Positions 25,009-32,766 of a stretch of DNA of 64,000 nucleotides are shown in pieces. Under the pieces are notes generated by a model. It worked only from the letters and a program-made list of their open reading frames with translations. It had not been told where the DNA came from and searched no databases. Every line of letters starts with the position of its first letter. Position 1 is the stretch's first letter. The position numbers and the translations under genes were made by a program. Origin of the DNA: Lapillicoccus jejuensis (GTDB lineage Bacteria > Actinomycetota > Actinomycetes > Actinomycetales > Dermatophilaceae); NCBI RefSeq assembly GCF_006715055.1, contig NZ_VFMN01000001.1:3348001-3412000 (forward strand), given 5' to 3'.

Positions 25009-25923
25009 ATGCCCACCGCTCCCGCCTTCGGTCGCGCGCTCACGGCGGTCGTCACCCCGATGGAGGACGACGGCGGCCTCGACCTCGGCGGGTTCCGCCG
25101 CGTGGTCGAGCACCTCTTCGCGCACGGTCACGACGGCGTCGTCGTCAGCGGCACGACGGGGGAGTCACCGACCACGTCGGACGAGGAGAAGGTCGCGCTG
25201 CTGCGGGCCGCCGTCGAGGTCGTCGGCGAGCGCGGCGCGGTCGTCGCCGGGGTCGGCAGCAACGACACGGCCCACTCGGTGCACTGCGCCCGCCAGGCGG
25301 CGGACGCCGGCGCGACCGGCCTGCTCGTCGTCACGCCGTACTACAGCAAGCCCACCCAGGAGGGCATCGCCCGGCACGTCGAGGCGGTCGCCGACGCGAC
25401 CGACCTGCCGGTCATGGTCTACGACATCCCCGGCCGGTCCGGGGTGCCGATGACGACCGAGACGCTGCTGCGCCTGGCCGAGCACCCGCGGGTGCGCGGC
25501 GTCAAGGACGCCAAGGCCGACCTGTGGGCCTCGACCCACGTCATGGCCGCCACCGACCTGCAGTACTACAGCGGGGACGACGTCCTCACCCTGGCCCACC
25601 TCACCCAGGGGGCGGTGGGCTACGTCGGCGTCGCCACCCACGTGCTCGGCGACGAGTACGCGGCCATGCTCGCCGCCGTCGACCGCGGCGACCTCACCGA
25701 GGCGGTCGCGATCCACCGCCGCACGATCCCCGTCGTCGACGCCGTGATGTTCACCTCCCAGGGCGCGATCATGGCCAAGGCGGCCCTGCACGAGCTCGGC
25801 CTCATCGGCTCGCCCGCGGTCCGCCTCCCGCTCGTCACCTCGCCCCCCGAGCACCTCGCGCGGCTGCGCGCGGCGCTGGCCGCGCTCCCGGCGTCGACCG
25901 CGCGCCTGGCCGCCGCCCCCTGA
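25009..25923 (+). CDS. dapA: 4-hydroxy-tetrahydrodipicolinate synthase
   Basis: 304 residues. Schiff-base Lys166 is in GVKDAKADL and catalytic Tyr138 in MVYDIPGRSG; the pyruvate-binding GTTGESPTTS is present. It condenses pyruvate with aspartate semialdehyde in the lysine/diaminopimelate route. ATG 25009 is preferred over the in-frame ATG at 24970 because of the leaderless -10 box. It is followed after 58 bp by rnj, a common actinobacterial pairing. Confidence 0.97.
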   Translation: MPTAPAFGRALTAVVTPMEDDGGLDLGGFRRVVEHLFAHGHDGVVVSGTTGESPTTSDEEKVALLRAAVEVVGERGAVVAGVGSNDTAHSVHCARQAADAGATGLLVVTPYYSKPTQEGIARHVEAVADATDLPVMVYDIPGRSGVPMTTETLLRLAEHPRVRGVKDAKADLWASTHVMAATDLQYYSGDDVLTLAHLTQGAVGYVGVATHVLGDEYAAMLAAVDRGDLTEAVAIHRRTIPVVDAVMFTSQGAIMAKAALHELGLIGSPAVRLPLVTSPPEHLARLRAALAALPASTARLAAAP

Positions 25924-25981
25924 CACCAGCCCGACGCCCGGCACCGCCGGGCCCCGACCTCGACAGAGAGAGTCACCACCC

Positions 25982-27673
25982 TTGAGCAGCTCACCGCGCG
26001 ACACCGTCGTGCCCCTTCCCCCCGCCCTGCCCGACGGAGGCCTGCGCGTCGTCGCGCTCGGCGGCCTCGGGGAGGTCGGCCGCAACATGACCGTCCTGGA
26101 GACCCAGGGCCGCCTGCTCGTCATCGACTGCGGCGTCCTGTTCCCCGAGGACCACCACCCCGGCGTCGACCTCATCCTCCCGGACCTGGAGTACCTCGAG
26201 GACCGCATCGACCGCGTCGAGGCGATCGTCCTCACCCACGGGCACGAGGACCACATCGGCGCCGTGCCCTACCTGCTGCGGATGAAGGCCGACATCCCGC
26301 TCATCGGCTCGCAGCTGACGCTGGCCCTCATCGAGGCCAAGCTGCGCGAGCACCGGATCAAGCCGTACACGCTCGGCGTCAAGGAGGGGCAGCGCGAGAA
26401 GCTCGGCGTCTTCGACCTCGAGTTCGTCGCCGTCAACCACTCGATCCCCGACGCGCTCGCCGTCATGGTCCGCACGAAGGCCGGCTCGGTCCTGCACACC
26501 GGCGACTTCAAGATGGACCAGCTGCCGCTCGACGGCCGGCTCACCGACCTGCGCGCGTTCGCCCGGCTCGGCGAGGAGGGGGTCGACCTCTTCCTCACCG
26601 ACTCGACCAACGCCGAGGTCCCCGGCTTCACCACCCCCGAGCGCGACATCGCCCCGGCCATCGACACGGTCTTCCGGGGCGCCCGCCGCCGCGTCATCGT
26701 CGCCTGCTTCTCCTCGCACGTGCACCGCGTCCAGCAGGTCCTCGACGCCGCCGCCCGCAACGGCCGCAAGGTCGCCATGGTCGGCCGGTCGATGGTGCGC
26801 AACATGGGCATCGCCGCCGAGCTGGGCTACCTGTACGTGCCCGACGGCGTGCTCGTCGACGTCAAGAAGCTCGACGACCTGCCCGACGACCAGGTCGTCC
26901 TCGTCTGCACGGGCAGCCAGGGCGAGCCGATGGCGGCGCTGTCCCGGATGGCCAACCGCGACCACCGGATCGACGTCGGCGAGGGCGACACCGTCCTGCT
27001 GGCCAGCTCGCTCATCCCCGGCAACGAGAACGCCGTCTACCGGGTCATCAACGGCCTGATGGTGCTCGGGGCCACCGTCGTCCACAAGGGCAACGCGAAG
27101 GTGCACGTCTCCGGTCACGCCAGCGCCGGCGAGCTGCTCTACTGCTACAACATCGTCAAGCCGAAGCACGTCATGCCGGTCCACGGCGAGTGGCGCCACC
27201 TCGTGGCCAACGCCGACCTCGCGGTCAAGACGGGCGTCCCGCGCGAGAACGTGCTCGTCACCATGAACGGCGGCGTCGTCGACCTCGTCAAGGGGCGGGC
27301 CCGGCTCGTCGGCGAGGTCCCGATCGGCTTCATCTACGTCGACGGCTCGTCCGTCGGCGAGACGACCGAGGCGCTGCTCAAGGACCGCCGCATCCTGCGC
27401 GACGAGGGCTTCATCACCTGCATCGCGGTCATCGACCGGGCCACCGGCAAGATCGCCGCCGGCCCGGAGATCACGGCCCGCGGCTTCGCCGAGGACCAGG
27501 CCGTCTTCGACCAGGTCATCCCCAAGGTGGAGCAGGCCCTGGCCGAGGCGACCGGCAACGGCGTGCGCGACGAGCACCAGCTCCAGCAGGTCATGCGCCG
27601 CACCATCGGCGGCTGGGTCGGCGGCAAGCTGCGCCGCCGGCCGATGATCATCCCCGTCGTCATCGAGGCCTGA
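25982..27673 (+). CDS. rnj: Ribonuclease J
   Basis: 563 residues starting at TTG 25982 (weak GAGAG upstream). It is a metallo-beta-lactamase/beta-CASP nuclease: LTHGHEDHIGAVPYLL (zinc ligands), VNHSIPDALAVMV, HTGDFKMDQ, DSTNAEVPG, then the beta-CASP signature VCTGSQGEPMAALSRMA and VSGHASAGEL. The C-terminal domain carries EGFITCIAVID. It acts as 5' exo- and endonuclease in RNA turnover, complementing PNPase at 5966. The TTG start is the only plausible one before the conserved LRVVALGG. Confidence 0.95.
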   Translation: MSSSPRDTVVPLPPALPDGGLRVVALGGLGEVGRNMTVLETQGRLLVIDCGVLFPEDHHPGVDLILPDLEYLEDRIDRVEAIVLTHGHEDHIGAVPYLLRMKADIPLIGSQLTLALIEAKLREHRIKPYTLGVKEGQREKLGVFDLEFVAVNHSIPDALAVMVRTKAGSVLHTGDFKMDQLPLDGRLTDLRAFARLGEEGVDLFLTDSTNAEVPGFTTPERDIAPAIDTVFRGARRRVIVACFSSHVHRVQQVLDAAARNGRKVAMVGRSMVRNMGIAAELGYLYVPDGVLVDVKKLDDLPDDQVVLVCTGSQGEPMAALSRMANRDHRIDVGEGDTVLLASSLIPGNENAVYRVINGLMVLGATVVHKGNAKVHVSGHASAGELLYCYNIVKPKHVMPVHGEWRHLVANADLAVKTGVPRENVLVTMNGGVVDLVKGRARLVGEVPIGFIYVDGSSVGETTEALLKDRRILRDEGFITCIAVIDRATGKIAAGPEITARGFAEDQAVFDQVIPKVEQALAEATGNGVRDEHQLQQVMRRTIGGWVGGKLRRRPMIIPVVIEA

Positions 27674-27680
27674 GCCGCGG

Positions 27681-28619
27681 GTGCTCCGCCGCGTCGCCGG
27701 GTGGCTGCTCGCGCTGCTGCTCCTCGGCGGCACGGCGGGGGTCCTCAGCCGGTACGTCGACCTGCCCTCCCGCCTGCTGGCGGTGGTCCAGTCGCTCGTG
27801 CCGCTGTGGTGCGTCCTCGTCGTCGTGGCGACCCTCGCCGCGACGTGGCGGCACCGTCGCCTCGCGGTCGCCGGGCTGGTGCCGAGCGTGGTCGCGCTGG
27901 CGCTGCTCGGGGCGCCGTACCTGCGCCGGACGGTGCCCCCCGGCCCCGGCGCGCTGACCGTGATGTCGGCCAACCTCGAGTTCGGGCAGGCCGACGCCAC
28001 GCAGGTCGTGGCCGCGGTCCAGGCCCACGACGTCGCCGTGCTCGTCCTGCTCGAGGTCACCCCCGACGCCGTACGGCGCCTCTCCGCCGCCGGGCTCGAC
28101 GGGCTCCTGCCGGCAACGGCCGGCAGCGCGGAACCGGGGGCCGAGGGCTCGCTCGTGCGCAGCCGCTGGCCGCTCACCGCGCTCGCCGACGGCGACGGGC
28201 CCGCCGGCACGCCCTCCGCCTTCCGCCAACCGCTCGTGCGGGTCCAGCGGCCGGGGGCGCCGTTCGTGCTCCAGGCCGTCCACCCGCTGCCGCCCACCGC
28301 CTGGGAGCCGCAGTGGCGCACGAGCCTCACCCGGCTGGCCGAGCTGCGCCGGGCCCGGCCGACGGACGAGCCGCTCGTGCTCGCCGGCGACTTCAACGCC
28401 ACCGACGACCACCCGCTCTTCCGCCGGGTCGCCGACGGGATGTCCGACGTCGCCCGCGACGCGGGGGAGGGCTGGGCGCCGACGTGGCCGCAGGACGCGG
28501 ACGTCCCGCCCTTCGCGCGGATCGACCACGTCCTCGTGCGCGGGTTCTCGACCGTGGCCGCGGGCACGGTGCACCTCGACGGGACCGACCACGCCGCCGC
28601 GTGGGGGACGGTCCGCTGA
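27681..28619 (+). CDS. Endonuclease/exonuclease/phosphatase (EEP) family membrane protein
   Basis: 312 residues from GTG 27681, 7 bp after rnj and probably cotranscribed. Three hydrophobic helices occupy about residues 7-82. They precede an EEP domain with MSANLEFGQAD (metal-binding Asn), VLVLLEVTPDAV (Glu), LAGDFNATDDHPLF (Asp-Asn) and RIDHVLVRG (Asp-His). The active site would lie outside the membrane. The substrate is unknown (nucleic acid, phospholipid or sphingomyelin). Confidence 0.85.
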   Translation: MLRRVAGWLLALLLLGGTAGVLSRYVDLPSRLLAVVQSLVPLWCVLVVVATLAATWRHRRLAVAGLVPSVVALALLGAPYLRRTVPPGPGALTVMSANLEFGQADATQVVAAVQAHDVAVLVLLEVTPDAVRRLSAAGLDGLLPATAGSAEPGAEGSLVRSRWPLTALADGDGPAGTPSAFRQPLVRVQRPGAPFVLQAVHPLPPTAWEPQWRTSLTRLAELRRARPTDEPLVLAGDFNATDDHPLFRRVADGMSDVARDAGEGWAPTWPQDADVPPFARIDHVLVRGFSTVAAGTVHLDGTDHAAAWGTVR

Positions 28620-28628
28620 CCGTCCCCC
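28603..28628. terminator. Hairpin over the EEP stop codon
   Basis: Perfect 11-bp arms (28603-28613, 28618-28628) with loop CGCT containing the T of the stop codon. It sits between convergent genes and could act on both. Confidence 0.5.
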
Positions 28629-28651
28629 GGCGAGCAGCCCGCGCGCCGCCG

Positions 28652-29182
28652 TCAGGCGGCCGGGACGAGGACCCGGTCGGCGGTGAGGCTCGAGGTGCCC
28701 GTGCCGAGCACGACGACGTTCGCGCCGGTCTTGAGGTCCCCGACGGAGCCGCTCTTGGCCTTGACGCCCTTGCCCTGGCCGAGGGTGACCTTGGTCGACC
28801 CGCCGAGCGCGTAGGTCTCGTTGACCCCGTCGGCGGCCTTGACCGTGATCGAGGAGCCCGAGACGGCGGTGACGGTGCCGCGGATGGCGTCGTGGGTGAC
28901 GACCTTCCCGGCCTTGTCCTTCGTCGTCCACTCGGCGTGCAGGACGTCCTTGAGCCGCGCCAGCTCCTCGGCGCGGGGCTTGCGGTGCTTGGCCTTGTCG
29001 CCCTTCGTCGCGGTCGTCCCCGTCGAGGACGACGCGCCAGGGGTCGCGCTCGCGGTCGCCGACGGGGTGGTCGACGAGGAGTCGGACGCGTTCGCGACCG
29101 CGATGGTGCCGGCGGTGGCGCCGCCGACGAGCACGACGGCGGTGCCGCCGATGACGAGGGCACGGGTCCGGGTGGTCCACAT
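28652..29182 (-). CDS. Secreted/membrane-anchored protein, DUF5666-like
   Basis: 176 residues. An N-terminal helix (LVIGGTAVVLVGGATAGTIAV) may be a signal anchor. It is followed by a Ser/Thr-rich linker and a Lys/Arg-rich segment (KGDKAKHRKPRAEELARL). The C-terminal beta-rich part (RGTVTAVSGSSITVKAADG; GSTKVTLGQGKGVKAKSG) matches DUF5666 OB-like repeats. AGGAGG about 8 bases upstream supports ATG 29182. Function unknown. Confidence 0.75.
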   Translation of the reverse strand: MWTTRTRALVIGGTAVVLVGGATAGTIAVANASDSSSTTPSATASATPGASSSTGTTATKGDKAKHRKPRAEELARLKDVLHAEWTTKDKAGKVVTHDAIRGTVTAVSGSSITVKAADGVNETYALGGSTKVTLGQGKGVKAKSGSVGDLKTGANVVVLGTGTSSLTADRVLVPAA

Positions 29183-29337
29183 GATGGTTGTCCTCCTGCT
29201 GGGACGGTCCCGACGCGGTGGGCGCCGGGGTCACCGGTGGACCGGTGACGAGGAGCATCGTGCAGCGCCCACGTTCGAGGAGCGTCAAGCCCGGGTCAGG
29301 TCGTCCTCTGAGCGGCTGTGCCCGGCCTGTGCCGGGA

Positions 29338-30708
29338 TCACCAGGGGCGGGGCAGGGTGGTCTCGCGGTGGTCGCCCTCGGCCACCCAGCCCTGCTCGCC
29401 GCGGACCCAGCGCCGCTGCGGGCCGTGGGCGGCGAGCTCGGCGACCGCGGCGACGAGCCGCTCGACGTGCTCGACCGTCGCCGCGAGGCCGACGCTGGCG
29501 CGGACGGCCGTGCCCGGCACGTCACCCCATGGATCGGTGAGCAGGTCGTCGACGAGGACGTGGGCGCAGAACCGCCCGTCGCGCACGCCGATGCCGTGCT
29601 CGGCCGAGAGCACCGCGGAGACGAGGGCCGAGTCGAGCCGGTCGACGGTGAAGGCGACGACGCCGACCCGGTCGACCTGCGGGTCGTCGCCGAAGATCGT
29701 CCAGGTGTCGACGCCCGGGACCGCGCCGAGGCCGTCGCGCAGCCGGTCCAGCAGGTCCTGCTCGTGCGACTCGACCGCGTCGCGGTGGCGCTCGACCGTC
29801 GCGCAGGCCGCGGCGAGGGCGACGGCGCCGATGACGTTCGGGCTGCCGGCCTCGTGGCGGGCGGCGCCACGGGCCCACGTCGTGGCCAGCGGGGTGACGC
29901 GGGCGGTCGCGCCGCCCCCGCGCAGGTACGGCGTCGCCTCGTCGAGCCAGTCCGCGCGGCCGACGAGGGCGCCGGCGCCGTACGGCGCGTAGAGCTTGTG
30001 GCCCGAGAGGGCGACCCAGTCCACGCCGGTCGCGGCGAGGTCGACGCGGCGGTGCGGGGCGAGCTGGGCGGCGTCGAGCGCGACCCGGGCGCCGTGGGCG
30101 CGGGCGGTGTCGACGACCCGCTCGAGCGGCCACACCTCCCCGGTGACGTTCGAGGCGCCGGCGACGACGACGAGGGCGTACGGCGTGCTCACGGCGGCCA
30201 GCGCGCGGTCGAGCGCGTCGAGCGCGCCGTCGACGGTGCGCGGCACCGCGAGCCGGGAGACGGTGACGCCCGGGCGGTCCTCCCACGGCAGCAGCGCGGC
30301 GTGGTGCTCGGTCTCGAAGACGACGACCGTGGTGCCGACGGGGAGGCAGTGGGCGAGCAGGTTGAGCGAGTCGGTCGTGTTGCGGGTGACGACGACGGTG
30401 TCGTCGTCGCGGGCGCCGACGAAGCGGCCGATCTCCTCGCGGGCCTGCTCGTACCACTCGCTCGTCACGCGGCTGGCCCAGCCGTTGCCGCGGTGGACCG
30501 AGGAGTAGGTGCGCAGCGCGACGTCGACGGCGTCCTGCACGGCCACGAGCGCGGGGGTCGAGGCGGCGTGGTCGAGCGGGGCGTAGGTCCGCGGGCCGCG
30601 CAGGGTCGGGACGACGAGGTCGGCGCCGACGACCGCGGGCAGCGTGCGCGGCCCGCCGTCCGGCTGGGCGGCGGGACGGGTGGTCGGGCGGGACGCGACG
30701 GCGGTCAC
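29338..30708 (-). CDS. Class V aminotransferase, cysteine desulfurase-like, under SAM-IV control
   Basis: 456 residues from GTG 30708 (GGAG 5 bases upstream). PLP Lys238 is in SGHKLYAPYGAG. Upstream motifs are DHAASTPALVAV, SSVHRGNGWAS and VVTRNTTDSLNLLA; ALDAAQLAPHRRVD carries the PLP-ring Asp. Cys381 in RDGRFCAHVL corresponds to the catalytic Cys of SufS/CsdA-type desulfurases. No suf or isc genes are nearby. The SAM-IV riboswitch in its leader ties it to sulfur amino acid supply: high S-adenosylmethionine should switch it off. Confidence 0.88.
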   Translation of the reverse strand: MTAVASRPTTRPAAQPDGGPRTLPAVVGADLVVPTLRGPRTYAPLDHAASTPALVAVQDAVDVALRTYSSVHRGNGWASRVTSEWYEQAREEIGRFVGARDDDTVVVTRNTTDSLNLLAHCLPVGTTVVVFETEHHAALLPWEDRPGVTVSRLAVPRTVDGALDALDRALAAVSTPYALVVVAGASNVTGEVWPLERVVDTARAHGARVALDAAQLAPHRRVDLAATGVDWVALSGHKLYAPYGAGALVGRADWLDEATPYLRGGGATARVTPLATTWARGAARHEAGSPNVIGAVALAAACATVERHRDAVESHEQDLLDRLRDGLGAVPGVDTWTIFGDDPQVDRVGVVAFTVDRLDSALVSAVLSAEHGIGVRDGRFCAHVLVDDLLTDPWGDVPGTAVRASVGLAATVEHVERLVAAVAELAAHGPQRRWVRGEQGWVAEGDHRETTLPRPW

Positions 30709-30740
30709 GGGGGCTCCTGGGAGGTCAGGGACCCACCGGT

Positions 30741-30856
30741 CGCGGGTCCGCGCTTGCCCGTGCCGGACGGCAGGGCCTGGTCGTCACCCGGAGCACCCCA
30801 CCGCGGAGGAGGGTTGCTGGCCAGCGAGCCGGGGCTTGTCGCTGGCGCTCATGACC
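30741..30856 (-). promoter_or_regulatory. SAM-IV riboswitch
   Basis: Read on the minus strand, the element starts GGTCATGAGCGCCAGCG at 30856. It has the conserved core AAGCCCCGGCTCGCTGGCC, CAGCAACCCTCC and GGGGTGCTCCGGGTGACGACC, closing P1 at 30779, and ends with CAAGCGCGGACCCG near 30741, as in actinobacterial SAM-IV RNAs. A -10 box TACCGT (30870-30865) places transcription start right before it. The downstream gene starts 32 bases after its end, with a GGAG that could be masked. Control is probably translational. Confidence 0.93.
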
Positions 30857-30864
30857 TGTCCCCG

Positions 30865-30870
30865 ACGGTA
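30865..30870 (-). promoter_or_regulatory. -10 box TACCGT of the riboswitch transcript
   Basis: Minus-strand TACCGT about nine bases before the first riboswitch helix. Confidence 0.45.
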
Positions 30871-30874
30871 GCGA

Positions 30875-30915
30875 CGAGAGCGGCGTCCCGTCCAGGGACG
30901 GGGACGCCGCTCTCG
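30875..30915 (-). terminator. Hairpin terminator after the metallopeptidase gene
   Basis: Near-perfect stem (30875-30889 with 30901-30915, extended inward with one bulge), 60 bp beyond the peptidase stop. It separates that gene from the riboswitch promoter. A second smaller hairpin (9-bp arms) lies at 30941-30963. Confidence 0.7.
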
Positions 30916-30974
30916 CGATGTGGGACGGAACGGACGACCTCCGGTCGTCCGACCGACGACCGGGGCCGCTGCGC

Positions 30975-32510
30975 TCAGAGGATGCCGCGGGCCGCGAAGG
31001 CCTGCCGCACGGTCCGGGCGGCCGGGTCGCCGTACAGGCTCCGGGCGGTCGCGACCGTGACCCGCGCCGCCGCCGCGAACGAGGTGTCCGGGGTGTAGGA
31101 GAACTGGGCCTCGAGGACGATCCGGTTGGCCTCGTCGCGGCCGAGGGCCTGGTGGACGTCCCACAGGGCGTTGGACCAGATCTCGCCGTCGTCGTGGACC
31201 TCACCGGTCATGTCGGCGACGGTCTTGCCGGTGTCGGTGCGGCGCAGGCAGTGCGGGACGGTGGTCGTGTAGCTCGTCGAGTCCCAGTCCATGACGCACG
31301 GGTCGTCGAAGCCGCGGCTCGTCGGCTGGGCCATGCTCACGGCCCAGTAGTCGCCGAAGCCCTCGCCGGTCGCGCCGGCCTCCTCGCTGGAGCCGTACCC
31401 GGGCACCTGCGCGTCCTGGATGGCGTGGCCGTACTCGTGCCACACGACCTCGAGGTCCTCGGCGTCGTCGACGCCGCCGGTGCCGTAGGTGATCGTGTCC
31501 TGGGTGGGCGAGTAGAACGAGTTGTCGCCCTTGTAGGTGTCGACGTGCAGCCGCTGCGGCTCGTTGTTGACGTCGGTGAAGCCGAGCGACCGGATGTAGG
31601 CCTGGGCCTTGTCGATGCCGTAGTAGGCGTTGGCCTGCTCGAAGCGGTCGTCGGCCCGGCGGTAGGTGAAGTCGTGCCCGGCGCTCTTCGCCAGGCCGCC
31701 GGCGGCCTTGGTCACCTTGGCGTAGCGGCCGCTGAGGGTGGTGGAGCCGGGCAGCAGACGGGGGAGGGCGACCGTGACGTAGGCGCGATTCGGCACGGCC
31801 GAGTTCGCGTCCTTGCCGTCGGTCAGCGACTCGTCGCGCAGGGCGACGACCGGGTTGGGGTCGAAGACCGAGGCGGTCCCGGTGGCGTCGGTGCCGGCGG
31901 GGGTCGCCGCCGGGCCCTCGGCGTTCTTCGACAGCGAGCGCACCTCGCGGACGGCGCCGGTGCGGGCGTCGACGAGGGTGCGCGACTCGCCGTCGTCACC
32001 GGTGGTGATGACCTGCCAGACGATGGCGGCGTCGGGGCCGCCGACGACGGCGAGGGTCGCCCGGGAGTCACCGGCCACGGCCGGGGCGAGGGGGGCGTTC
32101 TTCGGGTGACCGGCCGCGACGGCCTTGCCCGCCGCGGCGCTCGCGGCGGCCGTGCGGGCGCTGGCGGCCCGTCCCAGCGCTGTCTGCGCGGTGAGGGCGG
32201 GCGTCGTGACGAGGGTCGCGGGCACGGACCGGCGGCCGTCGGCCACGCTCGTGCCCGAGGTGAGGGTGTGCACGGCGTAGTAGCCGTCGACGACCGGCAG
32301 TCCGTGGAAGGTCTGCGCGTACCAGGCGTGGGTGCCGAGCAGCGAGGTGAGGGTGCGCACGGGGACGAGCCCGGCGGGGACGGCGGCGGCCGCGGACGTG
32401 GCGGCGGGCTGGGCGCCCGCCGTGGGGGCGGCGACGCCGGCGAGCAGCGCGGCGCCGGCGGCGAGGGTGGCGCCGCCGGCGACGGTGCGGCGGAGGGATG
32501 AGCGCGACAC
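30975..32510 (-). CDS. Secreted zinc metallopeptidase (M4/M36-type gluzincin)
   Basis: 511 residues from GTG 32510 with GGGAGG upstream. A signal peptide (LRRTVAGGATLAAGAALLAG, cleavage near AGAQPA) is followed by an FTP/PepSY-like propeptide. The catalytic domain has HEYGHAIQD (zinc His-Glu-xx-His) and, 25-30 residues later, GATGEGFGDYWAV supplying the third ligand Glu. The arrangement is nearer to fungalysin-like M36 than to thermolysin. It presumably degrades extracellular protein. A possible -10 TAGGGT lies at 32630-32625, giving a ~110-base leader. Confidence 0.88.
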   Translation of the reverse strand: MSRSSLRRTVAGGATLAAGAALLAGVAAPTAGAQPAATSAAAAVPAGLVPVRTLTSLLGTHAWYAQTFHGLPVVDGYYAVHTLTSGTSVADGRRSVPATLVTTPALTAQTALGRAASARTAAASAAAGKAVAAGHPKNAPLAPAVAGDSRATLAVVGGPDAAIVWQVITTGDDGESRTLVDARTGAVREVRSLSKNAEGPAATPAGTDATGTASVFDPNPVVALRDESLTDGKDANSAVPNRAYVTVALPRLLPGSTTLSGRYAKVTKAAGGLAKSAGHDFTYRRADDRFEQANAYYGIDKAQAYIRSLGFTDVNNEPQRLHVDTYKGDNSFYSPTQDTITYGTGGVDDAEDLEVVWHEYGHAIQDAQVPGYGSSEEAGATGEGFGDYWAVSMAQPTSRGFDDPCVMDWDSTSYTTTVPHCLRRTDTGKTVADMTGEVHDDGEIWSNALWDVHQALGRDEANRIVLEAQFSYTPDTSFAAAARVTVATARSLYGDPAARTVRQAFAARGIL

Positions 32511-32701
32511 GGGGGGTCCTCCCGGGGGTGGTGGCAGGTGGTGATGGGTGGCGGCTCCGGACGGGACACCGTCCTGGGGCGGGGCTGGGCGTCCGCGGTG
32601 AGGCGGCTGGGACGTCCCGACGTGACCCTACGAGCCGCGCGGGGGCCGCGCGCGGCGAATCCGCCCAGCCGGGGGAGGGGCGGCGGCGGACGGCCGACCC
32701 C

Positions 32702-32720
32702 GATGTCACCGGATGTCACC
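32702..32720 (+). repeat. Direct repeat GATGTCACC upstream of ftsK
   Basis: GATGTCACC at 32702-32710 and again at 32712-32720, phased by one helical turn and 35-53 bp before the ftsK -10 box. It could be an activator or repressor half-site pair. The rest of the 32511-32766 gap shows nothing else recognisable beyond two promoters. Confidence 0.35.
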
Positions 32721-32754
32721 TGTGTGGCGCCTGGGTCGGATGGGGCCCGGCGGG

Positions 32755-32760
32755 TACCGT
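32755..32760 (+). promoter_or_regulatory. Leaderless -10 box TACCGT for ftsK
   Basis: TACCGT, six bases, ATG at 32767. It argues against the in-frame ATG at 32713. Confidence 0.6.
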
Positions 32761-32766
32761 TCCCCC

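Noticed and set aside
30784-30856. Small peptide starting MSASDKPRLAGQQ inside the leader on the minus strand
   Set aside because: This is the conserved SAM-IV aptamer translated by chance; the ATG is part of helix P1.
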